A stretch of 64,000 nt of DNA from Pseudoxanthomonas sp. GTDB taxonomy: Bacteria; Pseudomonadota; Gammaproteobacteria; Xanthomonadales; Xanthomonadaceae. Location of the stretch: positions 1 to 64,000 of the forward strand of contig NZ_PKDG01000013.1 in assembly GCF_002863005.1 (NCBI RefSeq). The letters run 5' to 3'. The notes beneath the pieces were generated by a model, which searched no databases, was not told where the DNA came from, and saw nothing but the letters and a program-made list of their open reading frames with translations. Below are positions 22,584 through 31,352 of this stretch, one piece after another (position 1 is the stretch's first letter; every line of letters starts with the position of its first letter). The position numbers and the translations under genes were made by a program.

Positions 22584-23209
22584 CGCGGCATTATCGCAGG
22601 CCGCCATGCCGCACCGCGCGGATGCCAGGCCAGCGCGGCGCGGTAGCCGGGTGCGGGGGACCATTCGTGCAGGCGCCAGTCGTTGGCCTTGCCGAGCGCG
22701 GGATCGCACGCGGCCAGGCGCGCGCCCTCGTCGTCGAGGTCCACGTGGAAGCGATGCAGGCCGAAGGAAATCCCCTGGCCATGCGTCTTGAGCACGGCTT
22801 CCTTGACGCACCACAGTCGCACGAACGCGAGCAGGCGGACCTCATCGTCCTCGATGGCGTGCAGCCAGCGAGTTTCCTCGGGGTGGTAGAAGCGGTGCGC
22901 CAGTTCCATCGCGCGCGGACGCGGGCGGAGGTGTTCAACGTCAACGCCCAGCTCGACGTCTTCGCCCAGTGCCAGCAACAGCGCGTCGCCACTGTGACTC
23001 CAGCCGGTCTCCAGGTGGTGCAGCGGCGCGATGAAGTGTGGCCGACCCTGTGCATCACGAGTGATCGGTAGCGCCTGCGGCGGCATGTCCAGCGCACGCG
23101 CGAGATGCGCGCGCGCAGCGGGCTCGCCGCGTTGCCGTGGCGTATGCGGCAGCAGCCACAGCGCGATCCCGTCGCGTCGCCAGTCCGCCGGCATGTCGCG
23201 CCAACTCAC
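22580..23209 (-). CDS. 4'-phosphopantetheinyl transferase (Sfp/HetI type)
   Basis: About 209 residues with the two transferase motifs: [20 protein letters not shown] (Mg-binding Asp-Val-Glu) and [18 protein letters not shown] (W-x-x-K-E-A). It loads phosphopantetheine from CoA onto carrier proteins of fatty-acid, polyketide or peptide synthesis. In xanthomonads such an enzyme serves the xanthomonadin pigment pathway, and a XanB2-type chorismatase gene sits elsewhere in this window. The start is GTG at 23209 or ATG at 23194; neither has a clear ribosome site. The stop overlaps the rsmG start. Confidence 0.88.
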   Translation of the reverse strand: MSWRDMPADWRRDGIALWLLPHTPRQRGEPAARAHLARALDMPPQALPITRDAQGRPHFIAPLHHLETGWSHSGDALLLALGEDVELGVDVEHLRPRPRAMELAHRFYHPEETRWLHAIEDDEVRLLAFVRLWCVKEAVLKTHGQGISFGLHRFHVDLDDEGARLAACDPALGKANDWRLHEWSPAPGYRAALAWHPRGAAWRPAIMPR

Positions 23210-23383
23210 GTTAGCGACGCTGCGTCGTGGTGCGGCACAGCGTGCAAGCCTGGGGTGATGGCGCTATCAAGCACGGGCACGGAAGCTTCCCCCACGGAGT
23301 TAACGACGGTTTCACGCAGTGCGTTGGAAATTGAAGCGTGCCCCGCGCCAAGGGGTCCTGTCCATCGAGGGAGAAGCAACGCA

Positions 23384-23641
23384 ATGAATTTTCTCATCTA
23401 TCTGATCGTGGGTGGTATCGCCGGCTGGCTCGCCAGCATCGTCATGAAGCGCGACGGTTCCCAGGGCATCATCCTGAATGTCGTGGTCGGCATCATCGGC
23501 GGCTTCCTGGGCGGCTGGCTGCTGCCGACGCTGGGCCTGGGCCTGGGCGGCGGCTGGGTCGGCTTCCTGCTCACCGCCTTCATCGGTGCGGTGGTGCTGC
23601 TGCTGATCGTGAACCTGTTCACGCGAGGCCGCGCGAGGTAA
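23384..23641 (+). CDS. GlsB/YeaQ/YmgE (transglycosylase-associated) family membrane protein
   Basis: 85 residues with three hydrophobic segments and the family's Gly-rich pattern (LIVGGIAGWLASIVMKRDG, then NVVVGIIGGFLGGWLLP). These small inner-membrane proteins respond to stress in enterics; the mechanism is unknown. A GGGAGAA ribosome site lies 8 nt before the ATG at 23384. It ends before the bidirectional terminator shared with xth. Confidence 0.9.
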   Translation: MNFLIYLIVGGIAGWLASIVMKRDGSQGIILNVVVGIIGGFLGGWLLPTLGLGLGGGWVGFLLTAFIGAVVLLLIVNLFTRGRAR

Positions 23642-23694
23642 CGGTTCCGCTGCGGCCGCGTGCGCGTTCGAGACGCACCCAAGGCCCGTGGCAC

Positions 23695-23726
23695 GAAGAA
23701 GGCCCGGCATCCGCCGGGCCTTCTTC
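23695..23726. terminator. Bidirectional terminator
   Basis: A 14-bp stem GAAGAAGGCCCGGC with its complement GCCGGGCCTTCTTC, and a 4-nt loop, sits between two convergent genes. The A-rich and T-rich ends allow it to work in both directions. Confidence 0.8.
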
Positions 23727-23737
23727 ATGTCCGTGGT

Positions 23738-24508
23738 TCATCCGCCCAGCCGCACCCACGCAGGCGCATGGTCGCTCGGTCGCTCCCAGGTACGCGGCTC
23801 GCGATCGATGCCGGATTCCACCGCATGCGCGCGCAGCGCGTCGGAGACCAGCGTCAGGTCAATGCGCAGGCCCAGGTTCCGGCGCAGACCGCCCATCCGG
23901 TAATCCCACCAGCTGTAGACGTTCGCTTCGTCGCTGCGCAGGCGGAAGGCATCGTGCAGGCCCAACGCATAGAGGCGCTGGAGTGCGGCGCGCTCTGCGG
24001 TCGAGGTCAGGATGTGGTCGTCGTTCCAGACCTTGGGGTCGAACACGTCGCGATCGTCCGGCGCGATGTTGAAGTCGCCCATTACCACCAGCTTCGGATG
24101 CGCCTGCCGTTCGGCGGCGATCCAGTCGTGCACCGCGTCCAGCCAGCGCAGCTTGTAGGCGTACTTGTCGGTGCCCACGTCCTGGCCGTTGACCACGTAG
24201 AGGTTGATGATGCGCACGTCGCCGACGGTCGCGGCGATCACGCGCTTCTGTTCGTCCTCGAACCCGGGAATGCCCACCTGCACGTCGCCGATCGGCTCGC
24301 GCGACAGCAGCGCCACGCCGTTGTAGGTCTTCTGCCCGGCGAACACGCTGCGGTAGCCCGCCTCCGCCAGCGCGGTGTCGGGAAACTTGTGATCCTCCAG
24401 CTTGGTTTCCTGCAGGCCCACCACATCCGGCGCGAACGCACCGAGCCATTGCGTGAGGTGCGGCAGGCGCACGTTGAGCGAATTGACATTCCAGCTGGCG
24501 ATTTTCAT
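23738..24508 (-). CDS. xth: Exodeoxyribonuclease III
   Basis: 256 residues starting MKIASWNVNSLNVRLPHLTQ, with the EEP-superfamily catalytic segments: LQETKLED (Mg-binding Glu), VVMGDFNIAPDDRD, and RPSDHAPAWV at the end (Ser-Asp-His). This AP endonuclease and 3'-exonuclease acts in base excision repair. TAGAAT lies at 24520-24515 on the minus strand, six bases before the ATG, with no Shine-Dalgarno, so the mRNA is probably leaderless. Confidence 0.95.
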   Translation of the reverse strand: MKIASWNVNSLNVRLPHLTQWLGAFAPDVVGLQETKLEDHKFPDTALAEAGYRSVFAGQKTYNGVALLSREPIGDVQVGIPGFEDEQKRVIAATVGDVRIINLYVVNGQDVGTDKYAYKLRWLDAVHDWIAAERQAHPKLVVMGDFNIAPDDRDVFDPKVWNDDHILTSTAERAALQRLYALGLHDAFRLRSDEANVYSWWDYRMGGLRRNLGLRIDLTLVSDALRAHAVESGIDREPRTWERPSDHAPAWVRLGG

Positions 24509-24534
24509 GGCGGGATTCTAAGCGAGGAAGCGGG

Positions 24535-26094
24535 TCAGGCGTCCGTCGGGACGTGGGCGGTCGTTGCGGCATGCCCCGCGCCTTCGCCATCGCGCATCAG
24601 GCGAGCGGCCATCCACGCGGCGAGCAACATCATCGTCATGCCGAACACGGCAATGGCGCGCATCGCGTCGGTGAAGGCGATGCGTGCGGTGTCGCCGATC
24701 GTCGTTCCCGCCGTTCCGCCGACTTCGTGCGCGACGGTCACTGCGCCACCCAGCGTCGACAGCGCGCGTGTCGCGTCCGCATCGGCCAGCGTCGGTGGCA
24801 AGGCGGGGTCCAGCCACAGACGGTAGGCCAGCATGCCGAGGCTGCCCAGGATCGCGATGCCCAGCGCGCCGCTGAGTTCGGCACTCGTCTCCGCGAGCGC
24901 GGACGCGGCGCCCGCGCGTTCCGGCGGCGCTGTGGTGATGATCAGTTCGTTGCCCACGGTGAACACCGGTGCCATGCCCAGGCTCATCGCCAGCATGCCG
25001 GCGATCAGGATCCACAACCCGTAGGGTGGCATGACCAGTCCGGTGATGCCGAAGCCCACCGCGGCCAGCAGCAGCCCGCGCACCATCACCCGCCGTGCAC
25101 CCCAGTGGCGCGCCAGCTTCGGTGCCAGCAGCGAGCCGACGGTGAAGCACAACGACCATGGCACCGTCGCGATGCCGGCCTGCAGTGGCGTCAAGCCGAG
25201 CACCAGCTGCAGGTACTGGGTCATGAAGATGTAGACGCCCATCATCGACAGGCCGGCCAGCGCGTACGCCACGATGGCGGCGGAGAAGGCCGGGCGCTGG
25301 AACAGCGTCACGTCCAGGAACGGATACGCAAGATGCTTCTGCCGACGGACGAACAGCACGCCCAGGATCATGCCGGCCACCAGCACGAGGATGCCTCGCG
25401 GATCGATGCCGTACTCGGCGATGCGCTTCAATCCGTAGACCACCGCCAGCACGGCGAACAGGGATTGGACCATGCTGGCCGGATCCAGCTTGCCCGCCTC
25501 GGGGTCGCGGTACTCGGGCAGCAGCTTCGGCCCCAGCAGCAACAGCAGCACCATCACTGGCACCGCGGCGAGGAACGCCGCGCCCCACCACCACCATTGC
25601 AGCAACAGGCCGCCGACCAGCGGGCCGATCGCGCCGCCGACCGAGAACGCCGCGATCCACACGCCGATGGCGAACTGGCGCTCGTGTTCGTCATGGAACA
25701 TGTTGCGGATCAGCGACATCGTCGAGGGCGCCAATGTTGCGCCCGCCACGCCAAGCAACGCGCGCATCGCGATCAGCATCTCCGCGCTGCGCGAGAACGC
25801 GGCGATCACCGAGGCCGCCGCGAACGCCGCCGCGCCGATCAGCAGCAGCTTGCGACGGCCGATCCGGTCGCCCAGCGTGCCCATCGTGATCAGGAAGCCG
25901 GCGACCAGGAAGCCGTACACATCGACGATCCACAGCAACTGGCTGGCGCTGGGGTCCAGCTCGGCGCTGATGGCCGGCAGTGCGAGGTTCAGCACGGTCA
26001 GGTCCATCGCATAGACCATGCAGGGCAGGGCGATGATGGCCAACCCGATCCATTCGCGGCGGGTGGCTTTGGCGGGTACGGCGGTCGTCGACAT
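24535..26094 (-). CDS. MFS transporter, DHA2 family (drug:H+ antiporter)
   Basis: 519 residues with 14 predicted membrane segments. The family motifs are visible: YAMDLTVLNLALPAISAEL near residue 30 (DHA2 motif D1), GTLGDRIGRRKLLLIGA (motif A) and the GGAIGPLVGGLLLQ motif C. It is most like SmvA/QacA-type exporters of cationic biocides and dyes; the substrate cannot be told. The start MSTTAVPAKATRREW follows a non-conserved 48-codon extension that was excluded. Confidence 0.88.
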   Translation of the reverse strand: MSTTAVPAKATRREWIGLAIIALPCMVYAMDLTVLNLALPAISAELDPSASQLLWIVDVYGFLVAGFLITMGTLGDRIGRRKLLLIGAAAFAAASVIAAFSRSAEMLIAMRALLGVAGATLAPSTMSLIRNMFHDEHERQFAIGVWIAAFSVGGAIGPLVGGLLLQWWWWGAAFLAAVPVMVLLLLLGPKLLPEYRDPEAGKLDPASMVQSLFAVLAVVYGLKRIAEYGIDPRGILVLVAGMILGVLFVRRQKHLAYPFLDVTLFQRPAFSAAIVAYALAGLSMMGVYIFMTQYLQLVLGLTPLQAGIATVPWSLCFTVGSLLAPKLARHWGARRVMVRGLLLAAVGFGITGLVMPPYGLWILIAGMLAMSLGMAPVFTVGNELIITTAPPERAGAASALAETSAELSGALGIAILGSLGMLAYRLWLDPALPPTLADADATRALSTLGGAVTVAHEVGGTAGTTIGDTARIAFTDAMRAIAVFGMTMMLLAAWMAARLMRDGEGAGHAATTAHVPTDA

Positions 26095-26177
26095 GGCGGT
26101 CCGGCAGGGGGTGTCATCCCGTTCGACGAACGGGCATGCCGATTCTCGACCAGGGCCGGCCTGCCGGCCAGCCGGCG

Positions 26178-26669
26178 TCAGTCGCCTTCCACGTCCACCG
26201 TGATGTGGGGAAAGTGCCTGGCCAGGTCCCGTGCCCATTGCGCGGCGTCATAGGGAATGCCGCGTTCCGATGGGAAGCGCAGGCTTTCTCCGTCATGACC
26301 GTACAGGAAGACGCGGTCCTCGCTTTCCTCCGGACGCTGCACGCGGATGCGCGCCACGTCGCCCAGCGCGATCGCGTGCTCGCCCGGGCCCACCGCGTTG
26401 TCCCACCACCACAGCGTGCGCGTCTCGAGGTCCAGCCGGCTGCCCCAGCGTCGTGCATGCACCAGCATCGCCAGTGCCGATCCGGCCAGCACGACACCCA
26501 TCGCGAACGCGATGGGCACCAGCCACGGTGCGCACTCGCGTCCGCTCGCATCGCAGTTGCTGGCAGGGTCCACGACCAGGCCCGCGTAAACGAACATGGC
26601 GCCGACCAGCAGCATGCCGTACACGCGGAGATCGCGACGGCTGTTGCTGGCTTGTCGGAGCTTGCGCAT
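26178..26669 (-). CDS. Two-TM membrane protein of unknown function
   Basis: 163 residues: a basic start (MRKLRQASNSRRDLR), two membrane helices (VYGMLLVGAMFVYAGLVV; WLVPIAFAMGVVLAGSALAM) joined by a short CDASGRECAP loop, then a soluble beta-rich tail of PH-like look (LDLETRTLWWWDNAVGPGEH). No family is recognised with certainty. It begins 6 bp after the aldehyde dehydrogenase gene on the same strand, so the two are probably co-transcribed. Confidence 0.7.
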   Translation of the reverse strand: MRKLRQASNSRRDLRVYGMLLVGAMFVYAGLVVDPASNCDASGRECAPWLVPIAFAMGVVLAGSALAMLVHARRWGSRLDLETRTLWWWDNAVGPGEHAIALGDVARIRVQRPEESEDRVFLYGHDGESLRFPSERGIPYDAAQWARDLARHFPHITVDVEGD

Positions 26670-26675
26670 GCGGGA

Positions 26676-28202
26676 CTAGCGGATGATGAAGTCGATGAAC
26701 TTCGCCACCCTGGAATAAGGCGGCTTCAGCAGGTCGCTGCCCGCGCGGCGCGGCTGCCACAGCACCGGCAGCGCCTTGCTCATGGCATCGAAGCCGGCGC
26801 GGCCGTGGTACGCGCCCATGCCACTGGGCCCGATGCCGCCGAACGGTAGTGCGTTGATGCCGAAATGCAGCACGGTGTCGTTGACGGTGACGCCGCCTGC
26901 CAGCGTGGCGCCCAGGATCTTCTCCACCCGGGCACGGTCGTGGCTGAAGGGATACAGCGCGAGCGGCCGGTCGTGCGCGTTGACATAGGCCAGCGCCTCG
27001 TCGAGCGAGCCGACGGTGCGGATCGGCAGGATGGGGCCGAAGATCTCGTCCTGCATCACCTTCGCGTCGTCGCCCGGTTCGATCACGACCGTGGGCGCGA
27101 ACAGGCGCTGCGTGCGGTCATGCTTCGCTGCCAGCGGGATGACCTCGTGGCCACGCTGGCGCGCGTCGTCCAGGTAGCCGTCCAGCCGTGCGAACTGGCC
27201 GTCGTTGATGATGCGGGTGAAGTCGCCGGCATCGGACAGGTCGCCGTAGCGCGCGGCGACCTGCTCACGCAACGCCTGCACCAGCGCGTCGCGTCGCTCG
27301 CGGCCGACCAGCAGCACGTAGTCCGGCGCGATGCAGGTCTGCCCGCCGTTGAACCACTTGCCGGTGGCCAGGCGCGCGGCGGCCTGGTCCACCGGAAAGT
27401 CGTCGCAGACGATGGCCGGCGACTTGCCGCCGAGTTCCAGCGTCAGCGGCGTCAGGTTCGGCGCGGCGGCAGCCATCACCTTGCGGCCCACGGCGGTGGA
27501 GCCGGTGAACACCAGATGGTCGAACGGCAGCGCGGCGAATGCGCCCGCCACGTCGGCACCGCCGGCGGCGACGCTGACGCGCTCCGGCGGGAACACCTCC
27601 GCCAGCAGCGAACGCAGGAAGGCGGTGGTGCGCGGCGTGTGCTCCGAGGGTTTCAGGTAGACATGGTTGCCGGCGGCGATGGCGGTTGCCAGCGGGATCA
27701 GCGCCAGGTTGACCGGGTAGTTCCAAGGCGAAATCACGCCCACCACGCCAACGGGTTCCTGACGGATCTCCGCCCGGGCTGGCCAGAAGCGCCAGCCCAC
27801 GCCGACGCGCTTCGGCTTCATCCAGCGGCGCAGGTGCGAGGCGAGGTGGTCGATCTCGTTGAGCACGGTCATGCCGTCGGCGATCAGCGATTCATGCCGT
27901 GAGCGATGGCCGAAGTCGGCGGCGATCGTGTCCGCCATTTCCGGCAGCCGCCGCTTCAGTGCATCGCGCAGCCGCTGCAGGTCGTCGCGCCGCTGCGCAC
28001 GGTCCGGCTTGCGCTGCTGCCATGCGCCGCGCAACCGTTGCAGCGTCGGCGCGAGGTCGTCGAGCGGCGTATCGCCGTCGGGGATGCGGGCGCCGGCGCC
28101 GGCGGCGGGCGCGGCGTCCGCCGAGGCGGCCGTGATCGCGGCGTTGGCGGCGGTGATGGCCGCGTTCGCGGCAGTGGTGGCGGCATGCGGGAAGGTGGTC
28201 AT
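26676..28202 (-). CDS. Coniferyl-aldehyde-dehydrogenase-type aldehyde dehydrogenase
   Basis: 508 residues of the aldehyde dehydrogenase superfamily: GVISPWNYPVNLALIPLATA cofactor segment, general base Glu256 in LELGGKSPAIV, nucleophile Cys290 in GGQTCIAPDY. Length and the extended helical N-terminus match CalB-like enzymes that oxidise aryl or fatty aldehydes. The first 30 residues hold an Ala-Asn repeat (AANAAIT twice) that is not part of the fold. TACACT at 28214-28209 (minus strand) is six bases before the ATG, suggesting a leaderless mRNA. It is divergent from the gamma-carbonic anhydrase gene across 49 bp. Confidence 0.88.
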   Translation of the reverse strand: MTTFPHAATTAANAAITAANAAITAASADAAPAAGAGARIPDGDTPLDDLAPTLQRLRGAWQQRKPDRAQRRDDLQRLRDALKRRLPEMADTIAADFGHRSRHESLIADGMTVLNEIDHLASHLRRWMKPKRVGVGWRFWPARAEIRQEPVGVVGVISPWNYPVNLALIPLATAIAAGNHVYLKPSEHTPRTTAFLRSLLAEVFPPERVSVAAGGADVAGAFAALPFDHLVFTGSTAVGRKVMAAAAPNLTPLTLELGGKSPAIVCDDFPVDQAAARLATGKWFNGGQTCIAPDYVLLVGRERRDALVQALREQVAARYGDLSDAGDFTRIINDGQFARLDGYLDDARQRGHEVIPLAAKHDRTQRLFAPTVVIEPGDDAKVMQDEIFGPILPIRTVGSLDEALAYVNAHDRPLALYPFSHDRARVEKILGATLAGGVTVNDTVLHFGINALPFGGIGPSGMGAYHGRAGFDAMSKALPVLWQPRRAGSDLLKPPYSRVAKFIDFIIR

Positions 28203-28251
28203 CGGCCGAGTGTATGCCGTCGTTCCGGAGCCGGCGCACTACAATCCCGGC

Positions 28252-28812
28252 ATGGACCCGAATCTGACCGCCCTGCGCCCCTACCTTGACCGCTTTCCCG
28301 TCCTCGGGCCGCGCGTCTACGTCGACCCGGCCGCCACGGTCATCGGCGACGTGGAACTGGCCGAGGACGTGTCCGTCTGGCCGGGCACCATCCTGCGCGG
28401 CGACGTCAATCACATCCGGGTCGGCGCGCGCACCAACGTGCAGGACGGCACCATCGTCCACGTCAGCCACCACAGCCCGTACAACAAGGCCGGCCATCCG
28501 ACGCTGATCGGCGCCGACGTCACCATCGGCCACGGCACCATCATCCACGCGTGCACGATCGAGGACCTGTGCCTGATCGGCATGGGCGCGTGCATCCTGG
28601 ACGGTGCGACCGTGAAGAAGTACGGCTTCCTGGGCGCCGGTGCGATCCTCGGCCCCGGCAAGGTGGTCGGCGAGGCCGAACTGTGGCTGGGCAATCCGGC
28701 CCGTTTCGCCCGGGCGCTCACCGACCGGGAAATCGAAAGCCTGCATTATTCCGCCGGGCACTACGTGAAGCTGAAGGACCGTTACCTGCAGGCGACGGCG
28801 CCTGCGGCATGA
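28252..28812 (+). CDS. Gamma-class carbonic anhydrase-like protein
   Basis: 186 residues of left-handed beta helix (VIGDVELAEDVSVWPGTIL, then RGDVNHIRVGARTNVQDG). The metal-binding His residues appear in IVHVSHHSPYNKAGHP and IGHGTIIHACTI. This is the YrdA/CaiE/gamma-CA family; some members are inactive as anhydrases. TACAAT (28240-28245) is six bases before the ATG with no ribosome site, indicating a leaderless mRNA. The VOC gene follows after 38 bp. Confidence 0.9.
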   Translation: MDPNLTALRPYLDRFPVLGPRVYVDPAATVIGDVELAEDVSVWPGTILRGDVNHIRVGARTNVQDGTIVHVSHHSPYNKAGHPTLIGADVTIGHGTIIHACTIEDLCLIGMGACILDGATVKKYGFLGAGAILGPGKVVGEAELWLGNPARFARALTDREIESLHYSAGHYVKLKDRYLQATAPAA

Positions 28813-28850
28813 TGGCCGGCGGCGCGTCCGCGTCGCCCTGGGAGAACCGC

Positions 28851-29228
28851 ATGGCCTGGAAACCGGAGGGCTACACCTCGGTGGCCCCGTACCTCGTCGT
28901 CGATGGCGCGCAGCGCACGATCGACTTCCTCGTCGCCGTGTTCGACGCGCACCCGCTGCGCATGCATCCCCTGGGCGACCGCCTGGGCCATGCCGAAGTC
29001 CGCATCGACGACACGGTGCTGATGCTCGCCGATGGCATGGAGGGCTGGCCACCCATCGCCAGCCACGTGCACCTCTATGTGCCGGACGTGGAAGCCACCT
29101 GGTCGCGCGCGCTGGCTGCCGGTGCCGAGCCGGTACAGGCGCCCGCGGAAAAAGGCGATGGCGACCGCCGGGGCGGCTTCCGCGATGCCGGCGGCACTAC
29201 CTGGTGGATCTCCACGCAGGTGGCATGA
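28851..29228 (+). CDS. VOC/glyoxalase-fold protein (PhnB-like)
   Basis: 125 residues beginning MAWKPEGYTSVAPYLVVDGA, with the VOC pattern (IDFLVAVFDAHPLRMHPLGD, then HVHLYVPDVEATWSRALAAG) and GGFRDAGGTTWWI at the end. It resembles the PhnB/3-demethylubiquinone group without a known substrate. GGGAG 7-8 nt upstream supports the ATG at 28851, although in-frame ATGs at 28809 and 28812 overlap the previous stop. Confidence 0.85.
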   Translation: MAWKPEGYTSVAPYLVVDGAQRTIDFLVAVFDAHPLRMHPLGDRLGHAEVRIDDTVLMLADGMEGWPPIASHVHLYVPDVEATWSRALAAGAEPVQAPAEKGDGDRRGGFRDAGGTTWWISTQVA

Positions 29229-29241
29229 CCGCCGCGCGGCC

Positions 29242-29508
29242 TCAGGGTGCCGTCGCGAGTTCCAGCGCCGCCAGCAAGGCCATCGCCTCGGTGCGGCTGG
29301 CACCGCACATGTCCGCGCCGGGTTTCAGCGTGGCGCAGAACGCGGGTCGCTCGGGCTGGCCGAACAGGCGGCAGCGCAGCGCGTCGTCCAGGTGCACGCA
29401 CGGCACGCCCGCCGGCTTGCCCTGCGGCATGCCCGGGATCGGCGAAGTGATCGACGGCGCGGTGCAGCAGGCGGCGCAGCCGGAACGGCAAGGGAAGGCG
29501 GTGTCCAC
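29242..29508 (-). CDS. YkgJ-family Cys-cluster protein
   Basis: 88 residues starting (GTG) [20 protein letters not shown], then [16 protein letters not shown] and [14 protein letters not shown], ending with [10 protein letters not shown]. The C-x3-C-x2-CC cluster and the later Cys residues define the family, thought to bind iron or zinc. A TACACT hexamer lies at 29524-29519 (minus strand), 10 nt before the GTG. It is convergent with the VOC gene, 13 bp apart. Confidence 0.85.
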   Translation of the reverse strand: MDTAFPCRSGCAACCTAPSITSPIPGMPQGKPAGVPCVHLDDALRCRLFGQPERPAFCATLKPGADMCGASRTEAMALLAALELATAP

Positions 29509-29676
29509 GATGGCGCGCAGTGTAGGGTGTGCCGCGGCTGGGCAAGCACCGCGTTCGCGGCTAAAGTCGCCGGGCAGGGGGAAAGCGCATGGACAGCGGG
29601 ACACGCAGGCTCCACCACATCGATCAGGTCGCGGCCGCCACGCCGCCAGGGGACTGTTGCCCGTGGTGAGTGCGTG

Positions 29677-30357
29677 ATGCTGGACACCTACCGCGAAGTC
29701 GTCACCCCCGAGGGCGTGGGCCTGCATCTTCCGGCGGCCGGTCCGGTGCCGCGCGCGCTGGCGTGGGGGATCGACCTGGTGATCCGGCTCGGCATCGTGA
29801 TGGTGATGGCCATGCTGCTCGCCCTGCTCGGCAAGGTGGGAGACGGGCTGTATCTGATCGTGGTGTTCCTGGTGTTCTGGGCCTATCCGATCGTGCTGGA
29901 GTCCGCGTGGCGCGGGCAGACGCCGGGGAAGAAGGCGCTGGGCCTGCGGGTGGTGGCGGCCGATGGCGCGCCGGTCGGCTGGCTGGCGGCGATCACCCGC
30001 AACCTGTTGCGCACCGTGGACATGCTGCCGTTCGGCTATGCGGTGGGCCTGGTCGCGAGCCTGGTCGATCCGCATGCGCGCCGTCTCGGCGACATGGTCG
30101 CGGGCACGCTGGTGGTGCATGCCGGGCGCGAGCGCAGCCACGCGCCGGCGCCGGTCAACACGGTCTTCGTACCCCCGGCGCAGCTGCTGCCGGAAGAACA
30201 GGGCGCGATCGTCGCGTTCGGCGAACGTGCGCCCCAGCTGACATCCTCGCGCCAGGAAGAACTGGCCAACCTCGCCCAGCCGATCACCGCCGCGCAGGGA
30301 CAGGCCGGCGTGCAGCGGCTCTATGGCATGGCCAACTGGCTGTTGGGGCGGCGATGA
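29677..30357 (+). CDS. RDD-family membrane protein
   Basis: 226 residues: an N-terminal soluble strand, then the RDD domain with the Arg/Asp signature ([54 protein letters not shown]) and three membrane helices, and a long polar C-terminal tail. The function is unknown. It is the first gene of the MoxR operon: its TGA overlaps the next ATG (ATGA). Confidence 0.9.
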   Translation: MLDTYREVVTPEGVGLHLPAAGPVPRALAWGIDLVIRLGIVMVMAMLLALLGKVGDGLYLIVVFLVFWAYPIVLESAWRGQTPGKKALGLRVVAADGAPVGWLAAITRNLLRTVDMLPFGYAVGLVASLVDPHARRLGDMVAGTLVVHAGRERSHAPAPVNTVFVPPAQLLPEEQGAIVAFGERAPQLTSSRQEELANLAQPITAAQGQAGVQRLYGMANWLLGRR

Positions 30358-31352
30358 GGCAGGAACAGTTCGTCGCCCGCCACCAGGCCGAATGGCAGGC
30401 CTTCGAATCCTGGCTGCATGCGCGCGGCGAGAGCGCGCGCCAGGCGCGCCGCGAGCGCAACAACGGCGAGCTGACCGACGAGGACGTCCCGGCCCGCTAC
30501 CGCCGCATCTGCCAGCACCTCGCACTGGCGCGCCGGCGCGGCTACAGCCCGGTGGTCGTGGAGCGCCTGCAGGGGCTGATGCAGCAGGGGCACGGCGTGC
30601 TGTACCGCACGCCGCCGCCGCGCTGGCAGCGTGCGGTGCGCTTCCTGCTGGCGGACTTCCCGCGGCTGGTGCGCAGCGAGGCCGGCTGCATGTGGGTGGC
30701 GGCAGCGGTGTTCGTGGTCCCGCTGGTGCTGATGTTCGTCCTGCTGCAGGTGCGCCCAGAGCTGGTCTACAGCATCGTGTCGCCCGAACAGGTGGCGATG
30801 TACGAGCGCATGTACGACCCCACCGACCCTAGCCACGCCCTGGGCCGCGAAAGCGGCACCGACTGGCAGATGTTCGGCCACTACATCTGGAACAACATCA
30901 GCATCGGCCTGCGCACGTTCGCGGGCGGCTTGCTGGCCGGCGTCGGCGCGCTGTTCGTGCTGGTCGTCAACGGCGTCGGCATCGGCACGGTGTTCGGCCA
31001 CCTGCAGCAGATCGGTTATGGCGACCCGTTGTGGCGTTTCGTCTGCGGGCACGCGCCGTTCGAGCTGACCGGGATCGTCCTGGCCGGCGGCGCCGGCCTG
31101 CGCCTTGGGCTGGGTCTGGTGGCGCCCGGCCGGCACCGCCGCATCGATGCGCTCGCGATCGCCGGGAGGAAAGGGGCGCGGCTGTGCCTGGGGGTGGCGT
31201 TCATGCTGCTGGTGGCGGCCTTCATCGAAGCGTTCTGGTCGTCGACGCAGTCCATTCCCGCAGCCGTGAAGTACAGCGTGTCCGGCGTGCTGTGGACACT
31301 GGTCGCACTGTGGCTCGGCCTCGGCGGACGCGGGGTGGCCGATGAGGATTGA
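30354..31352 (+). CDS. SpoIIM/DUF95-family membrane protein
   Basis: 332 residues: a basic, helical N-terminal third ([20 protein letters not shown]) and about six membrane segments including [20 protein letters not shown] and [20 protein letters not shown], typical of stage II sporulation protein M homologues. In non-sporulating bacteria the family accompanies MoxR and DUF58 genes; its role there is not known. It overlaps both neighbours (4 bp and 11 bp). Confidence 0.9.
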   Translation: MRQEQFVARHQAEWQAFESWLHARGESARQARRERNNGELTDEDVPARYRRICQHLALARRRGYSPVVVERLQGLMQQGHGVLYRTPPPRWQRAVRFLLADFPRLVRSEAGCMWVAAAVFVVPLVLMFVLLQVRPELVYSIVSPEQVAMYERMYDPTDPSHALGRESGTDWQMFGHYIWNNISIGLRTFAGGLLAGVGALFVLVVNGVGIGTVFGHLQQIGYGDPLWRFVCGHAPFELTGIVLAGGAGLRLGLGLVAPGRHRRIDALAIAGRKGARLCLGVAFMLLVAAFIEAFWSSTQSIPAAVKYSVSGVLWTLVALWLGLGGRGVADED

